A DNA stretch of 55,216 nucleotides from Microseira wollei NIES-4236. GTDB lineage: Bacteria; Cyanobacteriota; Cyanobacteriia; Cyanobacteriales; Aerosakkonemataceae. Shown here piece by piece: positions 34,663-43,285 of this stretch; position 1 is the stretch's first letter, and each line of letters opens with the position of its first letter. The notes under the pieces were generated by a model, which did not search any database, had not been told where the DNA came from, and saw nothing but the letters and a program-made list of their open reading frames with translations. The stretch lies in the NCBI RefSeq assembly GCF_020521235.1, contig NZ_BLAY01000054.1, forward strand, positions 1 through 55,216, written 5' to 3'. Both the position numbers and the translations under genes were made by a program.

Positions 34663-34899
34663 TAGCTCTAAAAGAAATTACGTCACTTTGTGTTGGGATT
34701 GGCAGCATACTTGTTATCTGGGAATTACTATCAACCGCTAGAGCAGCTAACTTATCATAAAAACCACGCTGCACTTCAAATCCCAAGACTTTGAGTTTAG
34801 ATTGATAGACTTGATTAATTACTAATATAATATCGTTACCGTGTTACGTTACCACAATTACAGTGAGATCATGAGGTTGTTTGACTGCTGGCTAAACCA

Positions 34900-35778
34900 C
34901 TAATTATTCCACATCGCTACTAATCTTGATACATATTCACGAGCATCAATAACGTTCCATTGAACTGTTGAATTGCCAAATAGATAATTCATTTTGTTTT
35001 GACATAAAAATCCTTGCCAACCATCGTTATATAGTTGAGTATTTAGCCAATTTATAGAATTAACAAATGTTGACTGATAGCTGGTACTAAATTTACTGTT
35101 GGGAACATTAAAGAGAAGACATTCAATAAAATAAGATGGAAAGCGCCCTGACAAAAGAGTATTTGTCTCAATAATTCGATTTCGGGCATTCTTAAATACT
35201 CTGACGTTGGGCTTGTATAAGCCTTTTGTCTGTTGTTGTGAGTTTTTGTTTGTGCCGTTTTCATAATGCAACTTTGGGAAGTTATAGATCTGATGCGATC
35301 CAGAAAGCGTCCAAAAGGTCATGCCCTCTGCTACTAACCTCATGTTTTCATAGTGTTTATACTTTACTGCTACAACTACATCTGCCTTGAGCCGTCCACT
35401 ATTAGGCAGTAGCTTAATCGATTTACTACCTGACTTGTCAACATATTGAGAGCCATAGTAACTGGATAGAGCATTAATGACCTCTTGGCGAAACTCAGAC
35501 CAACCATAAGCAGCAGGTGTTATCCCTAGTTTACTTTTCTCCCGCTCAGAAAGATTTGAGTAGAAAACAGAGGTAAGTTCAACTACAAGATCTACATCAC
35601 TATCGCCACGAATATTTGTTGAATTTCGATATGAGCCTTGCAGATAAGTGTCATAGGTAATGCCAGAAGACCAGTTATAAGCTGCTAAGGCATTTCTAAT
35701 AGATTCATGAGTCAGTTTAGCTGATACAACTGCCCCTTGATTAGACCATGTTTGAAGTTGAGATTCAGAGATAGGCAT
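34900..35778 (-). CDS. CD-NTase (CBASS nucleotidyltransferase)
   Basis: Cyclic-oligonucleotide synthase of the cGAS/DncV-like family that makes a second messenger when phage infection is sensed. LQGSYRNSTNIRGDSDVDLV (about 46-65) is the GS...DxD site with Asp61 and Asp63; Asp133 (KADVVVAV) completes the metal triad. Length 292 is typical. No in-frame lesion. The gene follows the S-2TMbeta effector on the same strand, 130 bp apart. Product nucleotide cannot be read from sequence. Confidence 0.9.
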   Translation of the reverse strand: MPISESQLQTWSNQGAVVSAKLTHESIRNALAAYNWSSGITYDTYLQGSYRNSTNIRGDSDVDLVVELTSVFYSNLSEREKSKLGITPAAYGWSEFRQEVINALSSYYGSQYVDKSGSKSIKLLPNSGRLKADVVVAVKYKHYENMRLVAEGMTFWTLSGSHQIYNFPKLHYENGTNKNSQQQTKGLYKPNVRVFKNARNRIIETNTLLSGRFPSYFIECLLFNVPNSKFSTSYQSTFVNSINWLNTQLYNDGWQGFLCQNKMNYLFGNSTVQWNVIDAREYVSRLVAMWNN

Positions 35779-35908
35779 ACTACACTGTTTAATTGAGAAT
35801 TAACAAAGAATTAAGTTGATTTTGTACTTGTTATGCTGAACTATCTAATGCAATGCACAAAAATCTTATATAGTAATAGTTTTGTGCCTTATTTTAAATT
35901 ACCTAGTG

Positions 35909-36562
35909 CTAAGGTTTTGGCCTTAAGAGAGGTGCTGCCCTATTTATAGCGTCTGCCCGTTTCAAGTATTTACGAGAGATAAGCTTAAACTCCATAGTTC
36001 CAAGATTTTGTCTACCACGCCCAGTAAAGTAGTCTCCTGCTAATTCATTTCCATCTGAGGAAAGTTGTAAATTAGCTGTTCCTCTATGAGCATTCATCGT
36101 ATTTACACTTAAAGCAGACGGCTCATTCATGTACTCGTACTTCAAGCAAGGTTCAGAAGATTCATACGTATTAACGGCTGCCATAATCGAATAAGAACTC
36201 GAATTATGAGTAACCAATCGCACATTTATGTGCGTCCATGTTTGACGGATATATAAGACAACATTTGGCACATCTGTACCACTGCCGTAAGACGAATGGA
36301 TTGTTCCCACCCAAGTTCCTTGAAGATTTGGAATCGCGGAAAATGAAACAAAAGAAAATTTTTGAAACCATAGACATTTGTCAAACCACTGGTAAATCAA
36401 GCCGTAAAATCCCATTACGGAAGGTGCATCAACCCACCAAGGAACCTCTAATTTCATAATCTTTAAAGCAGAACTCAAACTTAGAGCAGCAACCACAGCA
36501 ATAAATGCCAACCAAATAGGAGTGGATTCTCGCTCTGAAGCGTCTGTTGCGTAAGTGTGCAT
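35909..36562 (-). CDS. cap15: S-2TMbeta/Cap15-like CBASS effector
   Basis: 217 aa. Two N-terminal membrane helices (about 15-35 and 42-60), then a beta-barrel-type domain beginning IPNLQGTWVGTIHSS and VVLYIRQTWTHINVRLVTHN. The 2TM-plus-beta layout is that of S-2TMbeta (Cap15) effectors, which bind a cyclic dinucleotide and damage the inner membrane to stop phage spread. First gene of the operon with the CD-NTase. Assignment rests on topology, the NLxGTWxG motif and the partner gene. Confidence 0.8.
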   Translation of the reverse strand: MHTYATDASERESTPIWLAFIAVVAALSLSSALKIMKLEVPWWVDAPSVMGFYGLIYQWFDKCLWFQKFSFVSFSAIPNLQGTWVGTIHSSYGSGTDVPNVVLYIRQTWTHINVRLVTHNSSSYSIMAAVNTYESSEPCLKYEYMNEPSALSVNTMNAHRGTANLQLSSDGNELAGDYFTGRGRQNLGTMEFKLISRKYLKRADAINRAAPLLRPKP

Positions 36563-36875
36563 GAAAAGCTTGCCTCGATCTTATTCTTTATGAGGTACGC
36601 TCTTTAGAACTTGTAGATGGATCTTTATATAGTGCAATATTTGATAAATTGACACTATAGAAAAAATCTGTACCCTATTTTAACACCTGAACAGTATTTA
36701 TGTACTATATAAAATATAGTGATAACCGTACATACCTTTGCTTTAGTTAATATATAGCTTCGCTTAGCAGTAAAATGGCTACGGCACGATTTCGGTGAAT
36801 GTACTTGCCTGAGTCAGAATCGCCAAGACTGGGAGGAAGGCAACACTCAGCTTTGAAATAAATTGAGTTGCGTTT
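36563..36875. other. Promoter region of the CBASS operon
   Basis: 313 bp without a gene. Very AT-rich between 36620 and 36760, with several TATATA/TATAAA words suitable as -10 boxes for minus-strand transcription. It ends at the tail of the amidase gene. No inverted repeat typical of a regulator site was found. Confidence 0.45.
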
Positions 36876-37843
36876 TCAATACCCCGGTGGATGCTGGAAA
36901 TTGCCAACTACTTTGTCAAGTTCTTGCGCGATCGCTAACAATTCCATCTCTCGCCAACGCTTGCCTACAATTTGCAATCCGATCGGTAATCCAGCCTGAG
37001 TTTGTCCAATCGGAATCACCACCGCAGGATGACCGCTCAAATTAAACGGCATCGTGTAAGCGCCATTGGCAAGGCCATGGGGGTAAGACTTGCCTGCAAT
37101 ATCAATCGCACTCCAAGCGGGACGATGGGTAAACGCAGGAGTTGCCGCCACAGGCATGAGCCAAACATCCCACGGTTCCAATGCTGCGTCAATTTGAGCC
37201 GTGAAGCGATCGCGTTGCGTCAATGTCTCGAAATAACCCCTCAAACTGGGATTGATAAATTCGGGTAAAAAGCGGCTAAAATTTGCCAATTCTCGGAGTT
37301 TCTTGTCGCCTTGAGTGGCTGTGCGCCAGAGTAACGTCAGGCTGCGCCGTATGTTGTAGCGATCTTTGGGTTGGGCATAGTTGTTAATATATGCCGCCAT
37401 GCGCCCGTAGAGCGTCCAAATCATCGATAGATCGAAATCCTTGGGCAGCCAACGTTCGATCTGCATCCCCGTTTGAGCTAATTTTTGCGCGATCGCACCC
37501 ATTGCAACTCGAATTTCCGGATCGACAGGTACTTCTGCCCACTCATCAATCCAGGCAATTTTGAGATCCTCTAAAGTCTTACCAGACGCCGTGTCCAGGG
37601 GAATAGGCGGAACATCGGGACGGCGAGGATCGGCACCTGCGATTAAGGAAAAACAGAGGCGAATATCTTCAATCGATCGGGCAAAACATCCCACCGTCAT
37701 CATTTGCCGCAAACAGTAAGGCATTCCTGGGGTTTCTGGAATTTGTCCAGCTGTAGAGATGCGGCGATCGGTCGGTTTCAAACCGTATACTCCACAAAAG
37801 TGGGCAGGTTGACGCACCGAACCCCCTAAGTCATTGCCAATAT
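36876..37843 (-). pseudogene. Amidase C-terminal part (split by TnpB element)
   Basis: From the element boundary the frame reads IGNDLGGSVRQPAHFCGVYG, giving the second half of the amidase signature including the catalytic cis-Ser region, then ~310 residues to HPPGY and a stop at 36876. Joined with 39299-39809, after removing 37844-39298, the protein reads LSPLDIGNDLGG. No second lesion was found, so precise excision would restore a working gene. Confidence 0.88.
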
Positions 37844-39298
37844 GTGAACTACCTACACTGATGCTACCGCATACAGTGTAGGCTTCCCAATTCATCAGCA
37901 ACCGCCTCCGCAGTCGTAGACTTACGCCCAAACCGCTTTGGTCTTACATTGCCTCCAAGGGCAGTAGCGCTGGTTCCCAACGCCAAGATCCGCAAGCCTT
38001 CATTTCGGATATTTATTGCTGCGTTAACGTCTCTGTCATGATGCAAGTTGCAATGAGGACAGAGGAAAGAACGCACCGAGAGATCCATCTTTGGAATCGG
38101 TAGCAGTGTCACATTACAGAGGTGTGATGACGGAAAAAATCGCCCAATTTCGAGGTAGATTTTGCCATCTTGCTCTGCTTTGTACTTCAGCATGGTTTGG
38201 AACATCCCCCAGCCCGCATCAGAAATTGATTTGGCTAGGTTATGGTTCTTGACCATGTTTTTCACCGCTAGATCTTCCACCACAATCACTTGGTTCTCGT
38301 TCACTATCTTGCGGGATAGCTTGTGCAGGAAGTCTTCTCTCACTCTTGAAATTAAGACATGCACTTTGGCGAGTGCAACTTTTGCTTTACGCCGTTTGTT
38401 TGTCGTCAATTCCTTCTTTCTGGATAGCTTACGCTGCTTCCGTTTTAGGTTGCGATCGTGCTTTTTGAGATGTTTCGGATTGTTGAACTTGGAGCCGTCA
38501 GAAGTCACGGCAAAATCAATCAATCCCAAGTCAATCCCAACCGCTTTACCTTCACTGCTTGGATCTGGTTTAGCGGTTTCATCATCCAGCAATAGAGACG
38601 CATAGTAACGACCATCAGGCAGTTTCGATACGGTAACAGTCTTCAGCTTCCCAACACAATCGCGATGAATTTTCGCCTTCACCGTTCCCAGATTGCCAGG
38701 GAATTTGATTGCAGAATCGCTCAAAACCTTGACGTTCTGAGGATACTGGATCGACTGCCGACCATAGCGAGATTTGAAAGTAGGATATTGCGCCCGACCG
38801 TCAAAGAAGTTAATAAACGCACCAGACAGATTCAGTACCGATTGCTGCAAGCATTGGGAATAGCATTCTTTTAGCCATTCATGCTCTTGCTTCCAGACTG
38901 GGATCTGTTTCTTCATGCTGAGAGCAGAAATGCCTTTACCCGTCTCTTTGTAAGTTGCTGACATTACAGCAAGAGACTGATTCCACACCCATCGCACACA
39001 CCCGAAAGCTTGTGCTAGATGGATTTTCTGGGCATCAGTTGGATAAATTCTGACTTTGACTGCCTTCAACACGAGAGCGACCCTTATCACGCTTCTATAA
39101 CCATGATAACAAATCCGGTCGGAAAGTTCCCAATTCCAGAAAATTCGCTTCGTTGGTAAGAGATTTGTTCGTTTCGTCGTTGCAGATTTCCCAAGCTTTC
39201 AGTTCCTTCAGCATTGGTCAACCTGCACTCCAAGGGCTCACTCGCATTCATCCCACGCTCAATCAAAGATTAGAGCGTGGGGCTACGGCACGCTTGAG
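37844..39298 (-). mobile_element. IS605-type TnpB-only element inside amidase
   Basis: 1455 bp on the minus strand. Left end starts CTCAAGCG and includes a hairpin with CCCACGCTC/GAGCGTGGG near 39250-39285. Right end has CCTACACT/AGTGTAGG and finishes GTAGGTAGTTCAC. No target duplication, as expected for this family. It carries no tnpA (HUH transposase), so it needs one in trans. The host sequence just beyond the right end (37843 downward) would be the TnpB guide. Confidence 0.85.
37864..39090 (-). CDS. tnpB: TnpB (OrfB) RNA-guided nuclease
   Basis: 408 aa. RuvC-I AVGIDLGLIDFAV, RuvC-II VIVVEDLAVKNMVKN, RuvC-III HHDRDVNAAINI, with all three acidic residues. The zinc finger has CPHC but the first pair reads CNVT, so one Cys is lost (Cys to Thr). 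Its C-terminal codons overlap the right-end hairpin. Possibly weakened, otherwise full-length. Start ATG at 39090. Confidence 0.92.
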   Translation of the reverse strand: MIRVALVLKAVKVRIYPTDAQKIHLAQAFGCVRWVWNQSLAVMSATYKETGKGISALSMKKQIPVWKQEHEWLKECYSQCLQQSVLNLSGAFINFFDGRAQYPTFKSRYGRQSIQYPQNVKVLSDSAIKFPGNLGTVKAKIHRDCVGKLKTVTVSKLPDGRYYASLLLDDETAKPDPSSEGKAVGIDLGLIDFAVTSDGSKFNNPKHLKKHDRNLKRKQRKLSRKKELTTNKRRKAKVALAKVHVLISRVREDFLHKLSRKIVNENQVIVVEDLAVKNMVKNHNLAKSISDAGWGMFQTMLKYKAEQDGKIYLEIGRFFPSSHLCNVTLLPIPKMDLSVRSFLCPHCNLHHDRDVNAAINIRNEGLRILALGTSATALGGNVRPKRFGRKSTTAEAVADELGSLHCMR

Positions 39299-39809
39299 CT
39301 AAAGGTGAAAGGAAAGCCGCAACTGCCGCCGCACTTCCCCCAGAACTTCCGCCTGCTGTATAGTCCAGATTCCAAGGATTATTCACTCGCGGGAAAAGTG
39401 AATTAGTACTTTGGTAATCTCCCGCCAATTCCGCCATATTCGTTTTGCCGAGAATAACGGCACCTGCTGCCCGCAGCCTTGCAACAGCCGTGGCATCTTG
39501 TTGAGGAATGTAGTCTTTGAGGGGAATGTAACCTGCGGTTGTGCGAAGGGAAGCCGTTTCATAGATGTCTTTAATTGTGACGGGAACCCCATGCAAAGCA
39601 CCCCAGTTTTCTCCTCTAGCTAGCGCTTCATCGGCTTGTTTAGCTCTGGTGCGGGCGTTGTTTTCATCCAATGTGCAAATGGCATTGAGCTGCGAATTAT
39701 GTTGAGCGATTTGAGCAAGATTTGCATCGAGAACTTCCACCGCAGAAACTTCGCGATCGCGAATCATCCCAGCAAGCTGATGCGCCGAGGCAATTGTCAG
39801 ATTCGTCAT
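39299..39809 (-). pseudogene. Amidase N-terminal part
   Basis: Amidase-signature family (AtzF/GatA-like) protein. ATG at 39809, MTNLTIASAHQLAGM. Catalytic Lys in GVPVTIKDIYE, and the Gly/Ser-rich signature DYTAGGSSGGSAAAVAAF. After LSPL the reading frame enters the TnpB element and ends at 39270. It faces the TetR gene at 39880 across a 70-bp operator region, so TetR probably regulates it. Confidence 0.9.
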
Positions 39810-39850
39810 GCGCCACCACCCAAAGAAGGTTAGTGTAAATTATAGTCGTT

Positions 39851-39873
39851 TTTAGTTAATATAGTTAACTAAA
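39851..39873. promoter_or_regulatory. TetR operator, 9-bp inverted repeat
   Basis: TTTAGTTAA, TATAG, TTAACTAAA: perfect inverted repeat in the 70 bp between the divergent amidase and TetR genes, ending 6 bp before the TetR ATG. Placement fits a TetR site that represses both genes. Confidence 0.75.
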
Positions 39874-39879
39874 TACTTT

Positions 39880-40482
39880 ATGGGTCGTCCGACGAAAGAA
39901 AACTCGCTGACGCAGCAAGACGTAATTGAGGCGGCGATCGCCTGTCTCGATCGAGAGGGGGAGACAGCTTTGGGGGTGAATCGGGTGGCGAGGGAATTGG
40001 GCATTAAGCCTCCGGCGATCTATAAGCATTTGGATGGTAACGCGGGGCTACAACGCGCCGTCGCGCTGCGAATTTGGCGAGACTATTTAACCGATCTCCA
40101 ACGGCACACCGCAAATTTAACTGACTCTAAAACCTTGCTGCGAGTCGGCGCACAAGCAACCCGAAACTTTGCGCGATCGCATCCCGCCCGGTTTAGAGCG
40201 ATCTCAAACTATCAAATGCGCCCCACCGATCCTGAAGAAGCGGAACTGATTCAAGCATCCTTGCGTTTTTTCCAAGCCTCATTGCAACTTTACGATTTAA
40301 GTAACGATGCCTTAATTGATGTGATGCGAATGGTGAATGCTGCAATTTACGGATTTATTATTAAAGAACAGTCAGACTTAATGACGCTCGCTCGTTCGAC
40401 CGATGCCAGTTTTGAAGTGATGTTGGATGCGTTGCTGGTAGCGATCGAATATATTCGGAATGGTAATAACGCAAGTTGCTAG
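39880..40482 (+). CDS. TetR-family regulator with WHG-type C-domain
   Basis: 200 aa. HTH: TALGVNRVARELGIKPPAIY with KHL after it. C-domain of the TetR_C_33 kind (ATRNFARSHPARFRAI). Last codons come from the MITE at 40468: the original end was probably RNGNI, now RNGNNASC with the stop provided by GCTAG of the element. The change is small, so the protein is likely functional. Divergent from the amidase. Confidence 0.93.
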   Translation: MGRPTKENSLTQQDVIEAAIACLDREGETALGVNRVARELGIKPPAIYKHLDGNAGLQRAVALRIWRDYLTDLQRHTANLTDSKTLLRVGAQATRNFARSHPARFRAISNYQMRPTDPEEAELIQASLRFFQASLQLYDLSNDALIDVMRMVNAAIYGFIIKEQSDLMTLARSTDASFEVMLDALLVAIEYIRNGNNASC

Positions 40483-40789
40483 TTATAAATATTGTAGGTT
40501 GCGATCCCCCCTAATATCGTGTCCGGTTGCATCGGTTGCGTTTGGAGAGCAAAGGGGATGGGGGAGCAAAGGGGATGGGGGAGAAAAAACGCTTTTTCGC
40601 ACAATCAACTATACACAACTGATCTCTCGCGGACATGATATAACCCCCCAAAACAGCGGGGGGAACCGGATTCGGATTCAAAGTCCCCCTTTTTAAGGGG
40701 GGAACCGGATTCGGATTCAAAGTCCCCCTTTTTAAGGGGGATGCGAGGGGGAGCGAAAATGCTTAACCTCATAACTAGCAACTTGGGTT
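40468..40789. mobile_element. MITE-like element with different cargo, 322 bp
   Basis: Same ends as the 27457 copy (AACGCAAGTTGCTAGTTAT; ATAACTAGCAACTTGGGTT), AAT duplication on both sides. The inside is not the heptamer core but other repeats: an ATATCGTGTCCGG/CGGACATGATAT inverted pair (about 40515-40640), and two 39-bp direct copies of CCGGATTCGGATTCAAAG with GGGGG/CCCCC flanks at 40658-40735. Confidence 0.85.
40658..40735. repeat. Two 39-bp direct repeats
   Basis: GGAACCGGATTCGGATTC recurs with period 39 (40662 and 40701); each unit ends AAAGTCCCCC followed by a T-run and A/G-run. Each unit can form a GGGGG/CCCCC hairpin followed by TTTTT. Nested in the 40468 element. Confidence 0.8.
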
Positions 40790-40827
40790 AATATTTAATT
40801 ACATACTCCCTGAAAAGGAGAATAGCC

Positions 40828-41370
40828 ATGAAAAAAGTAGCAGTATTTGGCAATGCTGGAGGCGGTAAATCAACTTTAAGTAAAAGATTATCAGAAATCA
40901 CAGGTTTGCCACTTCACATCTTAGACAAAATTCAATATCGACCGGGAGGTGCTGAGGTTCCACACGAAGAATATAAGCGCACCCATCAGAAAATTCTGGA
41001 TACTGACCGATGGATTATTGACGGGTTCGGTTGCATGGAAACCCTCTGGCTGCGACTTGATGAGGCGGATAGTTTAGTTTTTGTCGATCTACCGTTATTT
41101 GTACATTTCTGGTGGGTGACTAAACGACTGATTGTAGGTCACTTTAAACCGCCAGAAGGCTGGCCCGAAAATAGTCCAATCTTGGAGAGTTCGCTGAGTA
41201 GCTACCGCGTGCTTTGGCTATGTCACAAATATTTGACCCCAAGATATCGCGAGTATATCAAGCCAGCTGAAAGTACAAAAAGCGTTTATCACATCAGATC
41301 GCCTCAACAGATTTCGCAATTTATTGAATTAATTGAAAACCAGGCTAACGTTGAAGATACTAGGAACTAG
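40828..41370 (+). CDS. P-loop kinase-like protein (AAA/adenylate-kinase-like)
   Basis: 180 aa. Walker A GNAGGGKSTLS at 8-18, then HILDKIQYRPG, WIIDGFGCMETLWLRLDEAD and LVFVDLP. This matches the FlaR/topology-modulation-like family of small nucleotide kinases. Ribosome site AAAAGGAG is close to the ATG. Substrate unknown; no lesion. Confidence 0.88.
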   Translation: MKKVAVFGNAGGGKSTLSKRLSEITGLPLHILDKIQYRPGGAEVPHEEYKRTHQKILDTDRWIIDGFGCMETLWLRLDEADSLVFVDLPLFVHFWWVTKRLIVGHFKPPEGWPENSPILESSLSSYRVLWLCHKYLTPRYREYIKPAESTKSVYHIRSPQQISQFIELIENQANVEDTRN

Positions 41371-41732
41371 GGACTAGGGGAAGAAGGGCGTTTTATCAAT
41401 GGTTTTACCAATTAAGAACTTCCTAACTGCCTTAGCTGTTGCTATAGCTGACCAATTTAACAACAGGACTTTACGCAAAGAAACCGGATTTATGTGCAAA
41501 ATCGTCGCTTTGAAATTAAATGGTGTCCGGTCAATTGCCCGTAATAAAAAAATGTTTGTAGTAAAAACTGAAGTTTTTAAGAGGATGATGGATAAGGACT
41601 AAAGTCCTGACTACGAACTGATGCTTGGTCATAGGATCGGACACGATATCATCCATAATGCACATCGATTTATATTATGGGTGATTTTCCGGACATCATA
41701 TTAGAGATCGACGAAGAAACCCGGTTTCTGAC
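41371..41732. other. Intergenic stretch with structured repeats
   Basis: No convincing gene; the 67-codon frame at 41399 has repeat-derived text. GTGTCCG (41523) and CGGACAC (41638-41644) are inverted around TAGTAAAAACTGAAG and GGACTAAAGTCCTGACTAC, a common folding repeat. A second CGGACATC lies near 41692, and AGAAACCCGGTTTCT-like text at 41722. Confidence 0.6.
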
Positions 41733-42284
41733 TCACGATCGCTCAACCCAACCCGCTTGCTGAAGACTTTCTTCTATGAATTTTTGCTTACCTTGAATAT
41801 ACAAATCTATATCGTGCGGAAATTGAGCGGCAAGTCGTTGTTTCAAATATCCATAAGCTAAAGCTCGCTCTGGATTAGCTCTCAGAAAATCTCGAAAAGT
41901 AATATGTCTGGCAAGTTCTCGACTATGAGCTTCACAAACATAAAGATGGTGATTTATCCACGTCTTTCTAGCTTCACAATACGGTACATCTTCTCCTACC
42001 CGTCGAAACGCCTCTCTTCCAGCAATACCCAGATCCCCTTCATGTTCGTAGCCTAATATTGCAAGATGATGAATCACATCAGGAAGAACTTGGCGCGCAG
42101 GAACTACCACGTCTAAATCAATTATTGGTTTTGCAGCTAGACCGGGAACCGAGGTGCTACCTACATGTTCAATTTTCAAGATCGAATTGCCAAGACATTC
42201 AGCGATGATAAGGCTTATTTCGCTAAACGATTGCGCCCAGATCGCACTGTATTCGACAACTTCAATTTTTCTCTTTGGTATCAT
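41733..42284 (-). CDS. GrpB/UPF0157 family protein
   Basis: 183 aa nucleotidyltransferase-like fold. Hallmarks: KIEHVGSTSVPGLAAKPIID and FRDFLRANPERALAYGYLKQ. Members often sit as stand-alone metabolic accessories with no defined substrate. ATG at 42284; no lesion. Confidence 0.92.
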   Translation of the reverse strand: MIPKRKIEVVEYSAIWAQSFSEISLIIAECLGNSILKIEHVGSTSVPGLAAKPIIDLDVVVPARQVLPDVIHHLAILGYEHEGDLGIAGREAFRRVGEDVPYCEARKTWINHHLYVCEAHSRELARHITFRDFLRANPERALAYGYLKQRLAAQFPHDIDLYIQGKQKFIEESLQQAGWVERS

Positions 42285-42358
42285 TAGTGTTGCATGGCGA
42301 AAAGTTCAATCTCGCCCAACTTATGGTTTTGAGTTCAATTTGAGTGGAATGGAAATGA

Positions 42359-42427
42359 GCCAGTTTTAAAGTGATATTGGATGCTTTGCTTGTCGCGCTC
42401 GCGCAAATTCGCAATAGGAATACTTGA
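42359..42427 (+). pseudogene. C-terminal fragment of a second TetR gene
   Basis: ASFKVILDALLVALAQIRN followed by RNT and TGA. It is almost the same as the C-terminus of the TetR at 39880 (ASFEVMLDALLVAIEYIRN), so this is the remnant of a paralogue. The rest of that gene is absent; upstream is the GrpB promoter. Confidence 0.75.
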
Positions 42428-42486
42428 TTACCACCGATACTTTGTTTAAATTAGATTGTTTTTATCTCCTGCGAGCGCCATCTCAA

Positions 42487-42987
42487 TTACAAAAATCGTT
42501 CGATCATAACTTCATCCACATACGCTCCGTCGATCTTAGCATGTCTTCGCGCTATGCCAATTTCCTGAAATCCCTGGCTCATATAAGCTGCTAATGCTGC
42601 CGGATTGTCCGCACGAACATAAGCAAACAGCTTCTCGTATCCTTTACAGCGAGCCGCCTCAAACGTCGCTGCGAACAAACTTTTACCTACACCTTTTCGT
42701 CGATAGTCAAGATCGACAAAGGTGCCAATTACTCCTACATGATTGAATGCAGGTGTATAGGTAGCAAATGGCTCTACGTTCTGACATCCTACAATTCTTT
42801 GTTCCTGGCGACAGACGGCGACATGAAAGATACCTTGCTGGGGGAAGTTCAAAATAAATGCTCGTTCAGCCTCGAGCGAAAACGGGGTTGTCAGTGCCGT
42901 GTACGATCCAGTTTTGATGATGGGATTCAAGATGTTGATAATCGCTGCCGCATCATCTGGTTGAGCTTCTCGAACGAATACATCCAT
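42487..42987 (-). CDS. GNAT-family N-acetyltransferase
   Basis: 166 aa. Acetyl-CoA-binding motif A: DYRRKGVGKSLFAATFEAAR; motif B: NPAALAAYMSQGFQEIG. Similar to phosphinothricin-type acetyltransferases, but the substrate is unproven. ATG at 42987, with a MITE beginning 6 bp upstream; its promoter may now lie in or beyond the element. Confidence 0.92.
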   Translation of the reverse strand: MDVFVREAQPDDAAAIINILNPIIKTGSYTALTTPFSLEAERAFILNFPQQGIFHVAVCRQEQRIVGCQNVEPFATYTPAFNHVGVIGTFVDLDYRRKGVGKSLFAATFEAARCKGYEKLFAYVRADNPAALAAYMSQGFQEIGIARRHAKIDGAYVDEVMIERFL

Positions 42988-42993
42988 ATAGTT

Positions 42994-43141
42994 AACTCAA
43001 GTTGCTAGTTATCTCTCTGGGAGCGGCTAATGGCTAATGGCTAATGGCGAAATTGGTAAAAATCCAAGATTAGCAATTAGCAATTAGCAATTAGCAATTA
43101 GCAATTAGCAACGCCCTTGTTTATAACTAGCAACTTGCGTT
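42994..43141. mobile_element. MITE-like element, 148 bp, upstream of GNAT gene
   Basis: Ends as in the 32860 copy, AGTT duplication at 42990-42993 and 43142-43145. Internal sequence is identical to the 32860 copy apart from one heptamer fewer. The identity across 120 bp suggests recent movement or gene conversion. Confidence 0.93.
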
Positions 43142-43285
43142 AGTTACAAGTTTGATAGACTACCCCGTGCAGCTTTTCCGCTCCCTATGCTAAACGATCG
43201 CACGCACCAACCCGATTGAGGAAGCATGGGCGATCGCCAAACTAATTTGATATACTTCTAATTAGAGACTCATCTAATTAGCTCT

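Noticed and set aside
34577-34786. 69-codon minus-strand ORF overlapping the YdeI-gene end
   Set aside because: Reading GFEVQRGFYDKLAALAVDSN looks somewhat protein-like, but it overlaps a firm gene, has no start signal and no recognised family. It could be a remnant; not called.
41399-41602. 67-codon ORF
   Set aside because: Made of dispersed repeat text (AGAAACCGG, GTGTCCGG); no ribosome site or domain.
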